Origin: Marisa cornuarietis
Lineage: Eukaryota; Mollusca; Gastropoda; Architaenioglossa; Ampullariidae
Length of the DNA stretch: 64,000 nt
Assembly (NCBI GenBank): GCA_004794655.1
Contig: SMMW01000504.1
Location: 434,001-498,000, forward strand
Direction of reading: 5' to 3'
Shown piece by piece: positions 50,066-63,211 of the stretch (the stretch's first letter is position 1; every line of letters begins with the position of its first letter). A program made the position numbers and the translations under genes. The notes below the pieces were generated by a model that saw only the letters and a program-made list of their open reading frames with translations, was not told the DNA's origin and searched no databases.

Positions 50066-51149
50066 GGCAAGTCAGGACTCGGTAAGAACGAACCTGTTTG
50101 TCAGCTGCAACTCAACCGAAACTAGTTTAAATCGGATCGTCTTTTATGCAGAAATGTGGCATTCGGCATGTTTTGAGCACATGAGATTACACTGATGCTT
50201 AACATTTTGCTATTATTTTGTCTTAGTTACAAAAAGTATAATATAATAAACCTGTCCACAAATTATCTTTATTTAAATAAAGGTGTCCTTCATTTAAATG
50301 GTTATTACAAATAGCAACCGAGTTACGACTTTCCAAAGATAAGAGCGCTTACATATGCTACTCTGTAAATACATACAGAAATATAATTCACTACTTTTGC
50401 TGCCTACATATTAAACTGCATAATGTTTAGAATCTAGAATGAAAAAATGAAAGAGTCAAAGAATGAAAGAATAATAAGAAAAAAACAAAATATACAGGAG
50501 AAGGGTGAGTGTGCAAGGAAAAGAGTGTTGCGTGCTTATGTCCCAAATAATATTTAGCACGGGTTCACAAAGAACTTCTTGTCTTGTAGCTTGGTTTACT
50601 TTTTTCTGTTTACGACTTCTTCTTCCCTTATGTTTCATTTTTTTTAAAGCTTGTCTTTACCCTTCAAAAATTCGTTAAGAGGTGTTTACCATGCAAGTAC
50701 TCAAAAATGGGGTTAAACTGAACTTTTGTGCTATTGACGGACGGTTTCTTTATCGGAAAAGGTAATTCTACCGGGTAGGGCTTAAGCCGAAATTTGTAGA
50801 TGACACCAGCCTTAATATTGATGCGCGGGCTTATTGTGATGCCATTTCGACAGAACAGATGACGAATTCATATCTCCTGAAGAATAAGATAGAAGCTAAA
50901 ACAAATCTTAGGTCATCTCCCAACGGCTAAGGAGCGCCAGGTGAACACACAGTGAGCATGCCTTTCACGAGCTTAATTCCACAGTATACTCTTAAGCAAC
51001 ATTATTACTGAAAAGGAGCAATACTTTTCTGCGTGTTTAATTTATGCATATGTTTAATGTTAAAGGTTATGTTTGTTAGTAAAGTAATTTTAGTCAATAT
51101 AACTTTGATTTCCAGTCACTACTTTGGGCCGCTGCGAATCACACGAATT
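50066..51149. promoter_or_regulatory. divergent intergenic region between NERD-2 and Ig-C
   Basis: About 1.1 kb separate the candidate NERD-2 start (minus) from the Ig-C start (plus). It presumably carries both promoters. It contains, at 50781-50797, a word related to the motif in the Ig-A/NERD-1 divergent region, in the same orientation relative to the two genes. Confidence 0.45.
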
Positions 51150-53995
51150 ATGTTCATGATCTTGCCTTGTGTTGTTCTGCTTCCTTTAGTGGCAAAAGGT
51201 TGGTTTGTCAGTTTTATTCATGTAATCTGTGACAGTCGTTATGTTTGTTAACACACCTCTTCATACGTTTTAATTATTATTTATATATTAATATTACTTT
51301 TATTTGAGTGTAAATTTGCCTGTTATAGGATGACAAGAATTATACACATAACTTTAAGTTAACTGTTAATTTTTTCTGATTTAATCTTTTATCTTTGCAT
51401 ATTTTACATACAGTATCTTGCGTGAACTCTTATGTTATAGGGAGCAGAGAAACATTATGTGCCGCAATGGATGAGAATCAACTTCAGTGCAAATTTCCAG
51501 AAAATATTAACTTCACGCGAAAAGATTTTGGGGTCTATTTTCTTCCCGAAACTGGCGGAGAAGGTAACACCGAAGTATAGAAATATTTTTTACAACTCAT
51601 TTGCCTTGTACTTTAAGTTTCATTTTAAGTGTCATACCTAAGGGTCATTGGTGAAAGTAGTTAACAAACTAGAGGCATTTCGATTACAGAAGCTGGAAAT
51701 ATTTTCTTTAGAGTAAACTGAGGAAAGACGTGCACATTTTGTGGACCCGAATATATGCGTTCTGCTGGCCTTACTTGCTTTAGGGCATTTATTTTATGTC
51801 TATACATATTAATTTTAACCTAATACATATTAATATCAAGCTCATTGTTTTCTATATTTTTGTTCTAAGCGTAATTTTGGTATATTATTTTGATTGAATA
51901 ATTAATTGTAGTCATTTTTATAAGCTTGACTAAAAACGCAAAGTAAAAACAGAATCGACTTGAATTCCTATTGTGTAAAAATATCTGATTGATTTTACAA
52001 CAAACACCACTATCAAAACTCTTTTCACTGATCAAACTTACACTAATTATTTGTAAGTAAGCAGAGAAACTGGTAGACTGTGCATGGATCAATGAACAGC
52101 TACACTGCATCAGACAAGAAGGCTTTGAATGCAAGCAACCCGTGTCAGACAATGCTGTAATCGCTGTACCAATAAGGTTTCTCAACAGAACTGGAACCTA
52201 CAGATGTAGCTTAAATGGATACAGACCGGAGACATCATCATCCTGTCGTTTTCCTGCCAAGAAAGGTAAACATAAATCATCGGCTTTTAAATCTTGCTTT
52301 TTTGCATGGGCAATGTAACACAAATTTCTAGAGTCTTGCGAGATAACAACAAACTGTTTCTTTCAAGAAAAGTCTTTGGATGAGATACACGTTCTTTAAT
52401 ACAAGGGAGGTAAAAACCTTGGAGTGGATGTGTTGATGCTAGTATAGAAGACTATATTAGAATCTTTTAGTTGTAAAACGAATGTGAAATAGTTTCACAA
52501 TTAAATGGTAAAATATGAAATAAAGCCACATATGAATAAACACTGTCTTCGGATGTTCAGAGCCAACAATGTTATTTTGCGTTTTGCATGAAATTCAAGG
52601 TCACTGATTAAAGGACAAGGGTTTCAAAATGAGAGGGTTGGACTCCTCCTGTAACAGACTGAATCATTGGCAGGGTGAGCCACTTACACGTCATGTAGTA
52701 AGGTAATTAAAGACTTAAATTAAAATTTCTTTTCGCAGATAAGGAAGTTTTTGCTGATTGTGAGGCAGAAGGAAGTATTGAGAAATCTCAAGTTACTTTG
52801 AACTGCAAATTTTCCTCAAGAGTGGAAAGCTTCAGCATCAAACAAAACAAGAGTGAGCACTACGCTGTGTTTAGGAGATTTACTCCGTGCTTTTTTTATT
52901 GCTTATAGCTATTTGCATGAATTATTTCGTTATTTGTTATTTTTTTTGTGTGCCTGCAAACCTTAGAGTGTTTTCGACTATAAATTGCGCCCCTGCTAAG
53001 AATAATCAGTATTGCAGATACTAGTTTATTAAAGTTGCAGCGGAATACAGAATAATGTGTAGTATTTTTCCAGCTGTTGTTGCCAGCTTCAAAAAATCAG
53101 ACTGCCAGAGCGCCACTGTGTGTCTTTACCAGCCTGGGGACAATGATGATATCTTCACGGTGCAGCAAAAAGCTGAAAATGTGCCCCGGGAAGAGTACAT
53201 GTGTCTCCCAGACTCTCCCTCTCTTCAGCTTCAGGTCAAAAGATGCAGTGTGCATAAAGACAATACTGAACAAACCGAAAGTAAGAGAACTGCGAATTAG
53301 TTCTTTGTACTGTAAAGAGAAAAATTTTAATCAATATAAATGTGAGTTTTATTGCAGTATCTTATACCTTTTAAGAATATTATACTTTATTTTTGCTGGA
53401 CACTTGGTTTCACTTGAATCTCTTGTTCACTTTGGCATGCCTTTCATACCTGAGGTGCGTCAACATGTTGGCACGTAGCATTTACGAGAAAGTAAATAAA
53501 AGTGTCCTATACTGCCTTTAAGATCAGAAAACCATATTTGTTTTTAGTACTAATTCTTAATAATAATATTTTTAATGATTTAAAACGAGAGTTATCATCC
53601 CATTCCAATCTTGCAAACTAAAGAGGTACTTATATGCAACAGAAATATTTTGAAACGTTTGATTTTTTTTTAATTTTTCTTCAGAATCAACCTTCCCCGT
53701 AGTCGCTGTGGTTCTGTCTGCCATTTGTGGGTTAACTTTGGTAGCAGCAGCGACTGTTGTTGTAATTATCCGAAGACAGCGGTAAGAAGTAGTATGTAAT
53801 TCTAGCGCATTTGATAAAGGTTCTAAATTTCGTTCTAAGAATTAAAGAAAAAAATTGATTTACAAAATTATTTTAAAGATCTAAAAATTACATAACAGTA
53901 CAAATATGAAGACTTTTTTGTTTTCCGTTTTTAGCAGGTTAAAACTGCAAAGACAAAGAGAAGTCGAAGACAGACAAGAAATAGAACCACTTTAA
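51150..53995 (+). CDS. Ig-C: two-Ig-domain type I membrane protein, paralogue of Ig-A
   Basis: Seven exons join in phase: 51150-51198, 51441-51563, 52065-52265, 52739-52852, 53074-53280, 53685-53781 and 53938-53995. They total 849 nt, or 282 residues. MFMILPCVVLLPLVAKG is a short signal peptide. Two Ig-like domains follow, with the same cysteine plan as Ig-A (LVDCAWINEQLHCI, RTGTYRCSLNG, VTLNCKFSS, REEYMCLPD). The helix AVVLSAICGLTLVAAATVVV precedes IIRRQR and a tail of about 20 residues ending in EIEPL. Exon 2 is exactly 123 nt in both paralogues, and all phases match. The tail lacks the 3' extension of Ig-A and has no tyrosine motif. A surface receptor of unknown ligand is inferred. Confidence 0.85.
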
Positions 53996-56900
53996 CCTGT
54001 CACGAATAGTGCTACCAAACTGAATGGGATTGTCCGCGTCCGTTGTGACAGGTTGATTCAGCAGCAATGCTTTGATATGAACTTTGTCACATGGATAAAC
54101 AAGCTCTGTTTTGTTTGTGCTGACTGTTATTTTTAGGTACGGCTGAAAAGAAAATTCCATATAACTTTTTGGAGAAAGAGATATTGTTTTTCTTGCTTAT
54201 ATTTAGGCATGACCTTTGTTGTTTTCTTTCGACGCCACAAATGTTCCAATATTTGTATAGTTTAAGGAACATGAATCTGAGTCTTACCAAGTATTGCTTT
54301 AAATGCATTTGTTTGCTTTTATCAAGAAAATCAATGTTAAGCGACTTTAAGTTTGATAAACGACGTACCAGAAACTTTACAAAACCTTTACTAGTCTGTG
54401 GATATGTTTATATGAAAAAAGAGGAAGGAAGAGAGACGAGGGAGACGGAAGTGAGTTAATTCAAATTTACTTACTGTTGCATTTACACACTTTTTACGGT
54501 CTCGGGAGACCTCTGTGAACCCTCTCACAAAGTGATTGCACATTGCACTCACTAGTTTGTATCGTCGACTAACAGAATGCAGTAACCAGTACAATGCAAA
54601 CATAGTTTCTTGAAATAACTAATACAGTCATAGTCATTGGTAGGGGATTTACACTAGCGCTGTAAATGAATGCTCATTGTCTTGTCTGTGTTGATCCTTT
54701 TCTTTTCGACAGCAATGTTTTGATATAAAAAAAATCACACGGACACCACAAGCAATTATTATTTAATAGTGCTATTATTTCAATATATTTTTTAAATCTT
54801 TTCAATGAACACAGGATTGTGTGACTATAGCAATTGTTTTAGTCATTCACGATGAACATCTTTGATCTTTGCATCTCACTCTTGCTTTATGAGATAAGGG
54901 ATATAAAACAGAGTTTGTGTAAGCTGAATGGAGAAGATGTATACTCGTGTTAACATGTATTCTTGGTTAGAAATATGCTAATTTCGATTTCACGAAAGAC
55001 AAGTAGTCAGGTTTAATGTACCCGCAAATTTTACTGGGAGGTAATCTGGAGATTTATACGCTGATGGAAATAAAAATAAATTCATGCTATAGTATTCATA
55101 TATGTAAAACGATAAGCCTCAAAGCTTTTCAACGTTAAGTGTAATATGCTTGTCATTTTTAATTCCACAGATATGTGAAGATATGTATTATAATATGAAT
55201 TTAAAAGACTGATGTTGACGCTTTGAATGAACAAACTGACCAACAGACTGCAGAATTTTGCGTGATCATTGTCCAAAAATAAACATAATGCTTGGTGTAA
55301 AATTACAAAACTAGAAAAAAAAATTTATTTCATGTTTTCTGCTTTTGATTTAATGCGTGAAAAGAAGCCTAGATTATGTCACAGTCGTTTTTATTATCAT
55401 GCAGTAATGAATAATCTTTCGTTAAACTCTACCTGAACCTTGAGATATCCTTCGTCATATGCACCTTGGCCAGCAATTTTTAGAAGCAAGTACTTAAAAA
55501 TATTCTTTTATGAGTGGAAAGCCGTGCATGGCATAAGGAAAACAATTTTCACAAATACATTCAGTATTCCAAAAGTAATGAAAAATGAATATCAGTAGAA
55601 GAAAAGGAAAGATAAAAGAAAAAGACAATATAAGAAACCTGAATAAAGGATATGACATATTTATTTTATCTCACTATATATTTCAATTTTAATCTTTAAT
55701 CTTAAAAGGAGTCTTACCTAAGTTATTCATACCGCTTTTATGACAAAAACTGTACTTTTAGTTTAGGCTTGATGCTGCCTTATGGGTTTCTTGTCATCTT
55801 CTTTTGACAAAAATATAACAATAAAACGAGCACCGATAGTTTAAAAATAACATGTTTATTAATGTTATTATACTATAATAATATTTATATGTGCTAGAGG
55901 ATTTAAAGCAAAACACATTAATTACATTGCGTACTATACAACTAAATGCTTTTGCAGGTATTATGACTGGATAGGAAACGTGTGTTTAAGCAAAGAAAGG
56001 CACAAAGAAAGTACACTTACAAATTGGATTTTTCACAAGTGTCTGTTTTATACCCTTGAATTTGATTACATTTTCTGCGCTTAATTTAATATAACTTATG
56101 AAAGGGGAAGCAAATGAAGAAGGTATTATGAAATGCTAGGTTTGCAAGGACTGTTGATAGCTTTGTTTTCTCTAAGGTTGACAAATGTAAACGCTGCGGA
56201 ACCTCCGTCTCCAGAGAAGCGCAAAACCTGAGTCACTCTCTTAGCAATGAGTTAGTCAACTCCAAATTACCCGTTAATAAACGTGCACCCGTCTACTTCC
56301 TCCATCCCTCCCTCACACGTTTTCCATTTATTCACTCGCTCAAAAAAAGAGAGTAGGAAATAGAAGACTTAAATAAGCCGTATTTACTTATATCAAATTG
56401 TAAAGTTCTTCAAATGCAGTAAGGCACAGTAACACATACATAAACAAATAACAAGTCTGGGCGCCTTCAAAATTCTATCATTATAAAAATATACGCTAAA
56501 AAATCATAAAATCTCAATTTTAACGGTTTCTTATAAATAATTTGTAAACGGTAGACAATTTACAATACTGTTACTGACACTTGTAAGAGATCAGATATTC
56601 ATTTATCACACCAAAACCTTCAAAGACTAGTAATTAATGTGGCTTACAGAAAATGTAGAGGGTACAAACACATATAGGAATATAGACAAAATACAACATT
56701 AAAAACATCTCCCAAGATAATCACAATACAGATATTCGCTGGCACATATACGATTTATATTAATTTACATTATGGCTTGTGCCTGCGACCTAAACAAACA
56801 GTAATTATAAACATGAAAACGTCAATATAATATCAATATTTTAATTCTGAAAAAATAAGTATTACCTACTAAAGAAAGACTTAGGTCTGAAACATTTATT

Positions 56901-57840
56901 TAAATAGCAAAAAATAAATTATTGACTAAAACCAGCTACATGCTAAACAAAGGGACATGACTCTTATTCAGCATTATCTCCCTTCCTACACACTGTTTCA
57001 AGTATATTATATATATATATAGTGCGCTAGATAATCATCAATACCGTTAATATCTGCTGTTAAATTACATAAACAGATACATAAAAAATAATTGTTTGAT
57101 TAGTTTGTGCTGTCACTTCCAGCGTGATACAACGATACGCGTACACATGTGATATATATAATATTTTTTGTTACTAAATTTATCTCTAAATCATTGTCTA
57201 AGCAAACTTATATCGTGGTGTCGTGTGACATTTGTTATCAAAACATTTCTGTTGAAACAGTGAGCCCACGAACGCTGTAGTTATACAAATGCGACTATCA
57301 TAACAAAACTATTGATGAAGACGCTTACTTCCTACTATGGAAACTTAATTTCACTGCGTATAGCTAATGAAAGAGGTCAAAGAAATACAGAGTTGTAGGG
57401 AAGGTTTTATTGTCTGATGCTGCCCGAAGTATGCAACATCTAGAACATGAAACTTGTCCTGGGGTTGATAAACGGATGACTGCATTTTTAAGTCCCAGAG
57501 ACATTTTAAAAACTTTTCTCCTAAAATTTAGATCTTCTTTTGTACCTCTCTGATTTATTAAGAAAAGGAGGGAAAAATAAAGCAGAATTGTACTGTACTA
57601 GGTACTTCTTCTTATTCACTGGTTTATTCACTCAAAAAGAATTTTAAGTCAATTTTAGCCCATATCTAAAAAAAATGTAATTTTTCATCTTTGATGACAT
57701 TCATTTTCATATACCGATTTCAGTAAAACGGTCAATCAGGCTGCAATCCTGCCATTTTTGCGAGAGGGTTTCATGAGACGTTAATTTTTACCTGCATGGG
57801 AGACAACCGAGACTTCTTTAACAATGCACTGAATAATAAG
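53996..57840. other. non-coding region between Ig-C and NERD-3
   Basis: Ig-C and NERD-3 converge on this 3.8-kb AT-rich stretch. It should contain both 3' UTRs. I found no coding exon, tRNA or recognisable transposon. Confidence 0.6.
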
Positions 57841-59068
57841 TTAGTCTGAGTCATCGCCAGAAAGACACACGAGCACCAGCTGTGACGTACACCTGGACAT
57901 GGCCCTCTGTCGCGCCTCTACGTACTCGTCTTTGTTGTCATCATTGTTATCTAAAAGGACGACGACTTTTCTCTTTAAACCGCGAACCATCTGCTCTCTG
58001 GCTACCCATACGACGTCACTGCGGGCTCTCACTACGTCATCGATGTCCGAGTCTGAACTGCTCATCAGCCGAACTGGAACTCCAGCTTCCGAGAGCGCCT
58101 TCAGGATGGGGGCGTCTTCTTGAAGCTCCACCCACGACAAAATGAACACGTCTTTATACTGCAGACTGGGAGCGGGTCTGCCGCCAGTAGTAGACTCATC
58201 AGTGGTTAGGGGAACACTATCACTGGCTGATGATATAATCACAAGTATTAATTACATTTATATTAGTTAATTTTTTATAGAACAAAACAAGAAACAACTT
58301 AATCTGTGACTGGTTGACAAAAAATAGGTTTTAAAAGTTACATGTCATCAATTAAAATGTGTAGTTCATTTCACTGAAAAAATATATTAAACGGTAAATA
58401 TATACATAATAATAATATACAGTATCCAATCGCGATCGTACTTTAATGATGTCACAATTTCGGTTCCCGTCTTTCTCAACCCAGTAAAATTTGATCTTTC
58501 AACTAAACACTAACTTAAGAGTATACTGATTTTGAAATTGGTTGAACTAAAATATTTAAATCTTCAAACTGCTCCTGAATTATTTTGAAAGCTTACTGTG
58601 ATAATACTTACAAGCAGCAGAAAGGCCCAGTTCTTCACAAAGGAATCTCGCTACCTCCCCCCCACAAACGTCACAGTCTTCAACTCTTTGCTTCAAATGC
58701 TCCTCAGGTCTATGACAAAACCGCTTGATGGGTGGGCCATCTGAATGGGCGGGTACCTTGCGCTCACTGTATTCAGGTATAGTTTGGCTTGGCTGTATCT
58801 CCACTGCCTTTTTTATTTCATGGATCACAGATCGCGGGGAGCGGATTGGACTGCTGAAATGTGCAATGTCCCAACCCTTTATTCGACCGCCTCCAGTCTC
58901 TTTTGGTGCGAGGTGAGCATGACAACTTGCAGCCCAGAAATAAAGACCATCGTCTTGACCTTGGTAACAGTTTAGGAGACGAGCGCAGAATTCTGGGAAA
59001 ACGTTCTGCTCTGATCTGTTGAAAGAGAACAAGAAGGTAATTCATCATCACTCCTATTTTATCAAAGG

Positions 59069-59142
<74 letters not shown>

Positions 59143-62100
59143 GGTGGGTGTGTGGGTGTGTGTGTGTGTGTGTGTGCGCGCGCGTCCTTGTACAAACGAG
59201 TGCGTACGAATAAATTACTACTTATTTTTATGGGAAGAAAATTATTGCTTGACAGAAAAAGCAAAAAAGGATGATATTAGCACGCTTTGTACACTCGTTT
59301 TGAATGTGCGCGTATAAATGTTTATGATCACTTTTTGTGTGTAGGGTAAAGTATTTTAATATGCCTGACACAAATATGTAATTACATATATACCACTCTG
59401 TAACACTTACGTGTTATCAGGACCCACTTCATCAGCTATTATGTACAATGGTCCACACTTGGCAACCTGAGCAAAATCAGTAATTGTTTTCTCCATATCC
59501 TCCCTCGCTCCTAAATTTGTCTTTACAAGTTTAACTTCTCCTGTCACTTGCAAATCCGTACATTGCGGATTTGATTCCTCCTGCAGATGATAGTACAGCT
59601 TATACGAAGCTGCAAGACTACAATCCCACGTGCTCAAAACGCGGACGTTGTTGTTGTCTTTTAACCATTTCGTGGCCATCTGACGCAGCACAGTAGATCT
59701 ACCTGTTCCAGGAGGACCAGCCATGAATACCCTGGGAGGAGATCTCTCAAGCAGCTCCATGTGCTCGTGTAGGAGTGTATTAGGATCTGCATAACAGTGC
59801 CCCACATGCGCGACAGTCTGCTCTAGGGTTTTGATACACACTCCAGGATTGTTTACGCACGGCACTGTCACTGTAGAAGCCGGGCCACAGAACCTGTAAA
59901 GACAAAATATGACTGCATCTTATCACATTCATACTACTAATACTCGAGACATATGGCTAACGTGCACATTTCTTGTACATAAGAAAATCTGTTTTAATAG
60001 TGTCCTAACCCGGGTTTTAATTAACATATTTTTTATTTATTCATTCATTTGTAATTTGTTAGAATTGTTTAATTTCTGCTGAAAATATTACAGATAAATA
60101 TATATCTAAAAGTTACTAACATATACATATGTATATAAATATAAGATAAATACAACTTGTTTCTATTGCAGGTCGATAACAGATACCACCCAACGTGCTA
60201 CCATCTTGTTGTCAGTTATGATATAAGAATAATTTAGACTTTAATCAGTAAGAATTAAGCTGAATTCACTTAGAAATCTATACTTATAAATGGCTGAACA
60301 AAACACAGATACAAACATAAGACCTATTGTTACCTTGCTATTACTGTTCTGTACAAGTCAGTGTTAAACTGTAACTCTGTCTGTGCAAGCCATTTTCCCC
60401 ACCACTGCTTCAGCGCTTGGAATTTTCCACCTCTGTCACGTTGTGGAGTTTCAGGAGAACACAAGTGATCACAACATAGAATCAGGTTGATGACATCAGC
60501 GGAATCGTTTACTTTGAAACATTCACTTAGACTCTAATGGAAAAGTTAAAAACATCATTTAATAACTTGTTGTTTGCTGCTGAATTAAATTCACAGAAGA
60601 ATTTAACAATCAAACAGTCGCCTCCTGATATAAAACATATGCAACACCAGAGGATCTTCTTCTAAAGAATCATTACTTTAGTATGAGAAGCTATGGCATT
60701 TGATACTCAATTCAGCATCAAATGGGGTCATTTGCTAAAGAAAATACGTGCTTAGAGAAAAACTATGATAAAACCCAAGCTATAATATTAAAAACTACCA
60801 GATAAGGGCTGGGATCTAAGAATTTTCAGATACCCAGGTATCACTTTATCGCTTAATGCGGGTCGCATTGTTAGTTTAAAATATGCTTATAAATTAACAG
60901 ATATAAAAAAGATTAGTAAGAAAGGTGTATGTCAACCTTACATAACCAGTGGCCTGAAAACGTTTACCACTATTTTTCTGCAATAAAAATCAGTTGGCTA
61001 ACTAGATTGCTCCAAAACCAAGCAGCATCAAAGAAATCCCATTATTGTACCCTGAACTGGATAAATTACACTTCTAAGGGAGTAAATTTGTAAATGCACA
61101 CCTAAGATTTTTGATGCATTAAATGCAGAATGTCTTTTCTACAACATAAATATCATTATCGTGAACCACACAATTTATTTGAGTGAATGGCTGCAAGGAA
61201 TTATGCACTTATGGATTATGGTATTTACACTATATACCAGGTAGAAAAGTAAAAGGTAAAGGTCATCCCATAACCTTTTCAGGTCGTTGGGGAGTGAGGT
61301 GTTAGAGACCTCACTTTTCTCGGGGCCAGCTTTTACATGAGAGTGGTGTCCATCTCCTCTCCCTCGCTGCCTTACCTTCCCCAACGTCTATGGAGTCAGG
61401 TACCCATTCCCGTCAGCGGGGTCGACTGGGAAAAGTATGCTGCGCTTATCGGGAATTGAAACAGCGCGCTCTCGGGTCGGACGCCAGAGCTCTAACCACT
61501 CGACCATCCGCTTCCCCATACCCTGAATTTCAGCTAAATTTTCTCAAACTGACCCTGAACTTTCTACAGTTTTCTGGAGTTAAAAATGGAATCAAACGGT
61601 TTAGAGATAAATTACATATTAAAACCATAAAAGAAACGGAACAAAGAAAAAAAGGTATGGGGGATCATTTCAAAAGGGAATAAATCTTTAAAATTAACGC
61701 TTGGAAGCCTCGATTCTCTACCCACAGGAATAATAAAATGGAATTTTAGTTTTGAAAAAATTCTATGGAAACTATACACTGAGCTATTAATATGAGCAAA
61801 GGAGTAGAAGCTGAGTGGGATGTCCTCAGTAGTTCTATCTCCTCTTCATTATTTTTTCCCACTTCTGATATTTCCTGCGCTACTCTTGTCTATCCGTGTG
61901 TCCTGAATAAATGTGTTTTAAGAGTAACAAATGTTCTTCGATGGATGTAATGATATGTATGGTTTATATATTGTATGCAGTAAATAAACAAAAACACGTC
62001 CTAATTCAGATCAATAAATATATTGGTATACTCGTATATCACACTTTTAACAGTGCTGATTAGCTACAGTCTGTTTAATATATTCATTTAGATGCCATTA

Positions 62101-63175
62101 GTTATATTTTGTTATTCATATTCTATTATTTATTGATTTATAATCAATTTCTAGACAAACAAGTCAACAAACGCACTAAAACTCACCTGCATTAAAGGCT
62201 GATTCTCAGAAATGATGCCTTGTATGTCACGTGACGTGAGGTTAGGACAAGCGATTGTCTTTGTAACGCGGACGCCGGGAGCGATGTCCGACACTAGGTG
62301 TGACAACATGGCTTCCGCTTTGTTTAATTGGTCAACAGCCGCATTTAGTTTCTTTCTCACCTGTTGTTCTTTTGATGTTTCAGCGCTCAGTTTAACAGAT
62401 TTTACCTCGCATATCACAAAACCATAGTGTCTGTGAATGAGGAGCACATCAAAGTCACCTTGCCTCCAGCTCCATGGATACTCAATGGGCAAGTTGCTAG
62501 GCAAAGGAAGATGAGCCACTGCCGGAGCAAAAAGCGGCTCACCGAGATAGGAGCCGAAAGGAAACCGACTCAGACACATAAACACTTCTTGCTGCCTCTT
62601 TGAGAACTTTTCAAGCGTAAACAGCACATGGTGCAAGGCTTCGTCGTCAATAATGTCACTTTTCTGTACAGAGGGTGTGCTACATATTTTGGACGTGGTA
62701 GTGGCAGATGAATTCGTGAAGGATCCTCCACTGTCGGTGTCTTCAGGTTCTTCTGCTCTGATCATTAAAATAGTCTGACCTGCAAATTGTTTTTTGTCCA
62801 CCGGCATATGTCTGATGAAGACTGGTGGTATGAAATATGTGCGACTTTCAAGATGAGGAAATTGGTCTTGAATCCAATCATGCCAGCATTGTTTAGCCTT
62901 TTCTATCTCTTGTTTCTGCGGAAAAAAGCTCGGTGTCATGATTTAAACAGAAAATAGAGCTTACTGACAATACTATTTACGACTATTAATACTACAACTG
63001 TTACTGCTGGAGCTTCAACTAGTAAGCATTCTTTTTTCATGGGTTTTTCTGTCATCCTTAACTCCAGATTATTATTCTGTTTTCTTAAGCGTATATGAAA
63101 CTATGTATCTGTGTAAAAAGGATTTCTTTGACGTGAATCCACGTTATAAATTACCCAAACATTTGTTAATTAATG

Positions 63176-63211
<36 letters not shown>

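Noticed and set aside
59019..59317. Open frames of alternating Cys/Val and Thr/His
   Set aside because: They are translations of the (TG)n microsatellite and cover the intron next to a NERD-3 exon.
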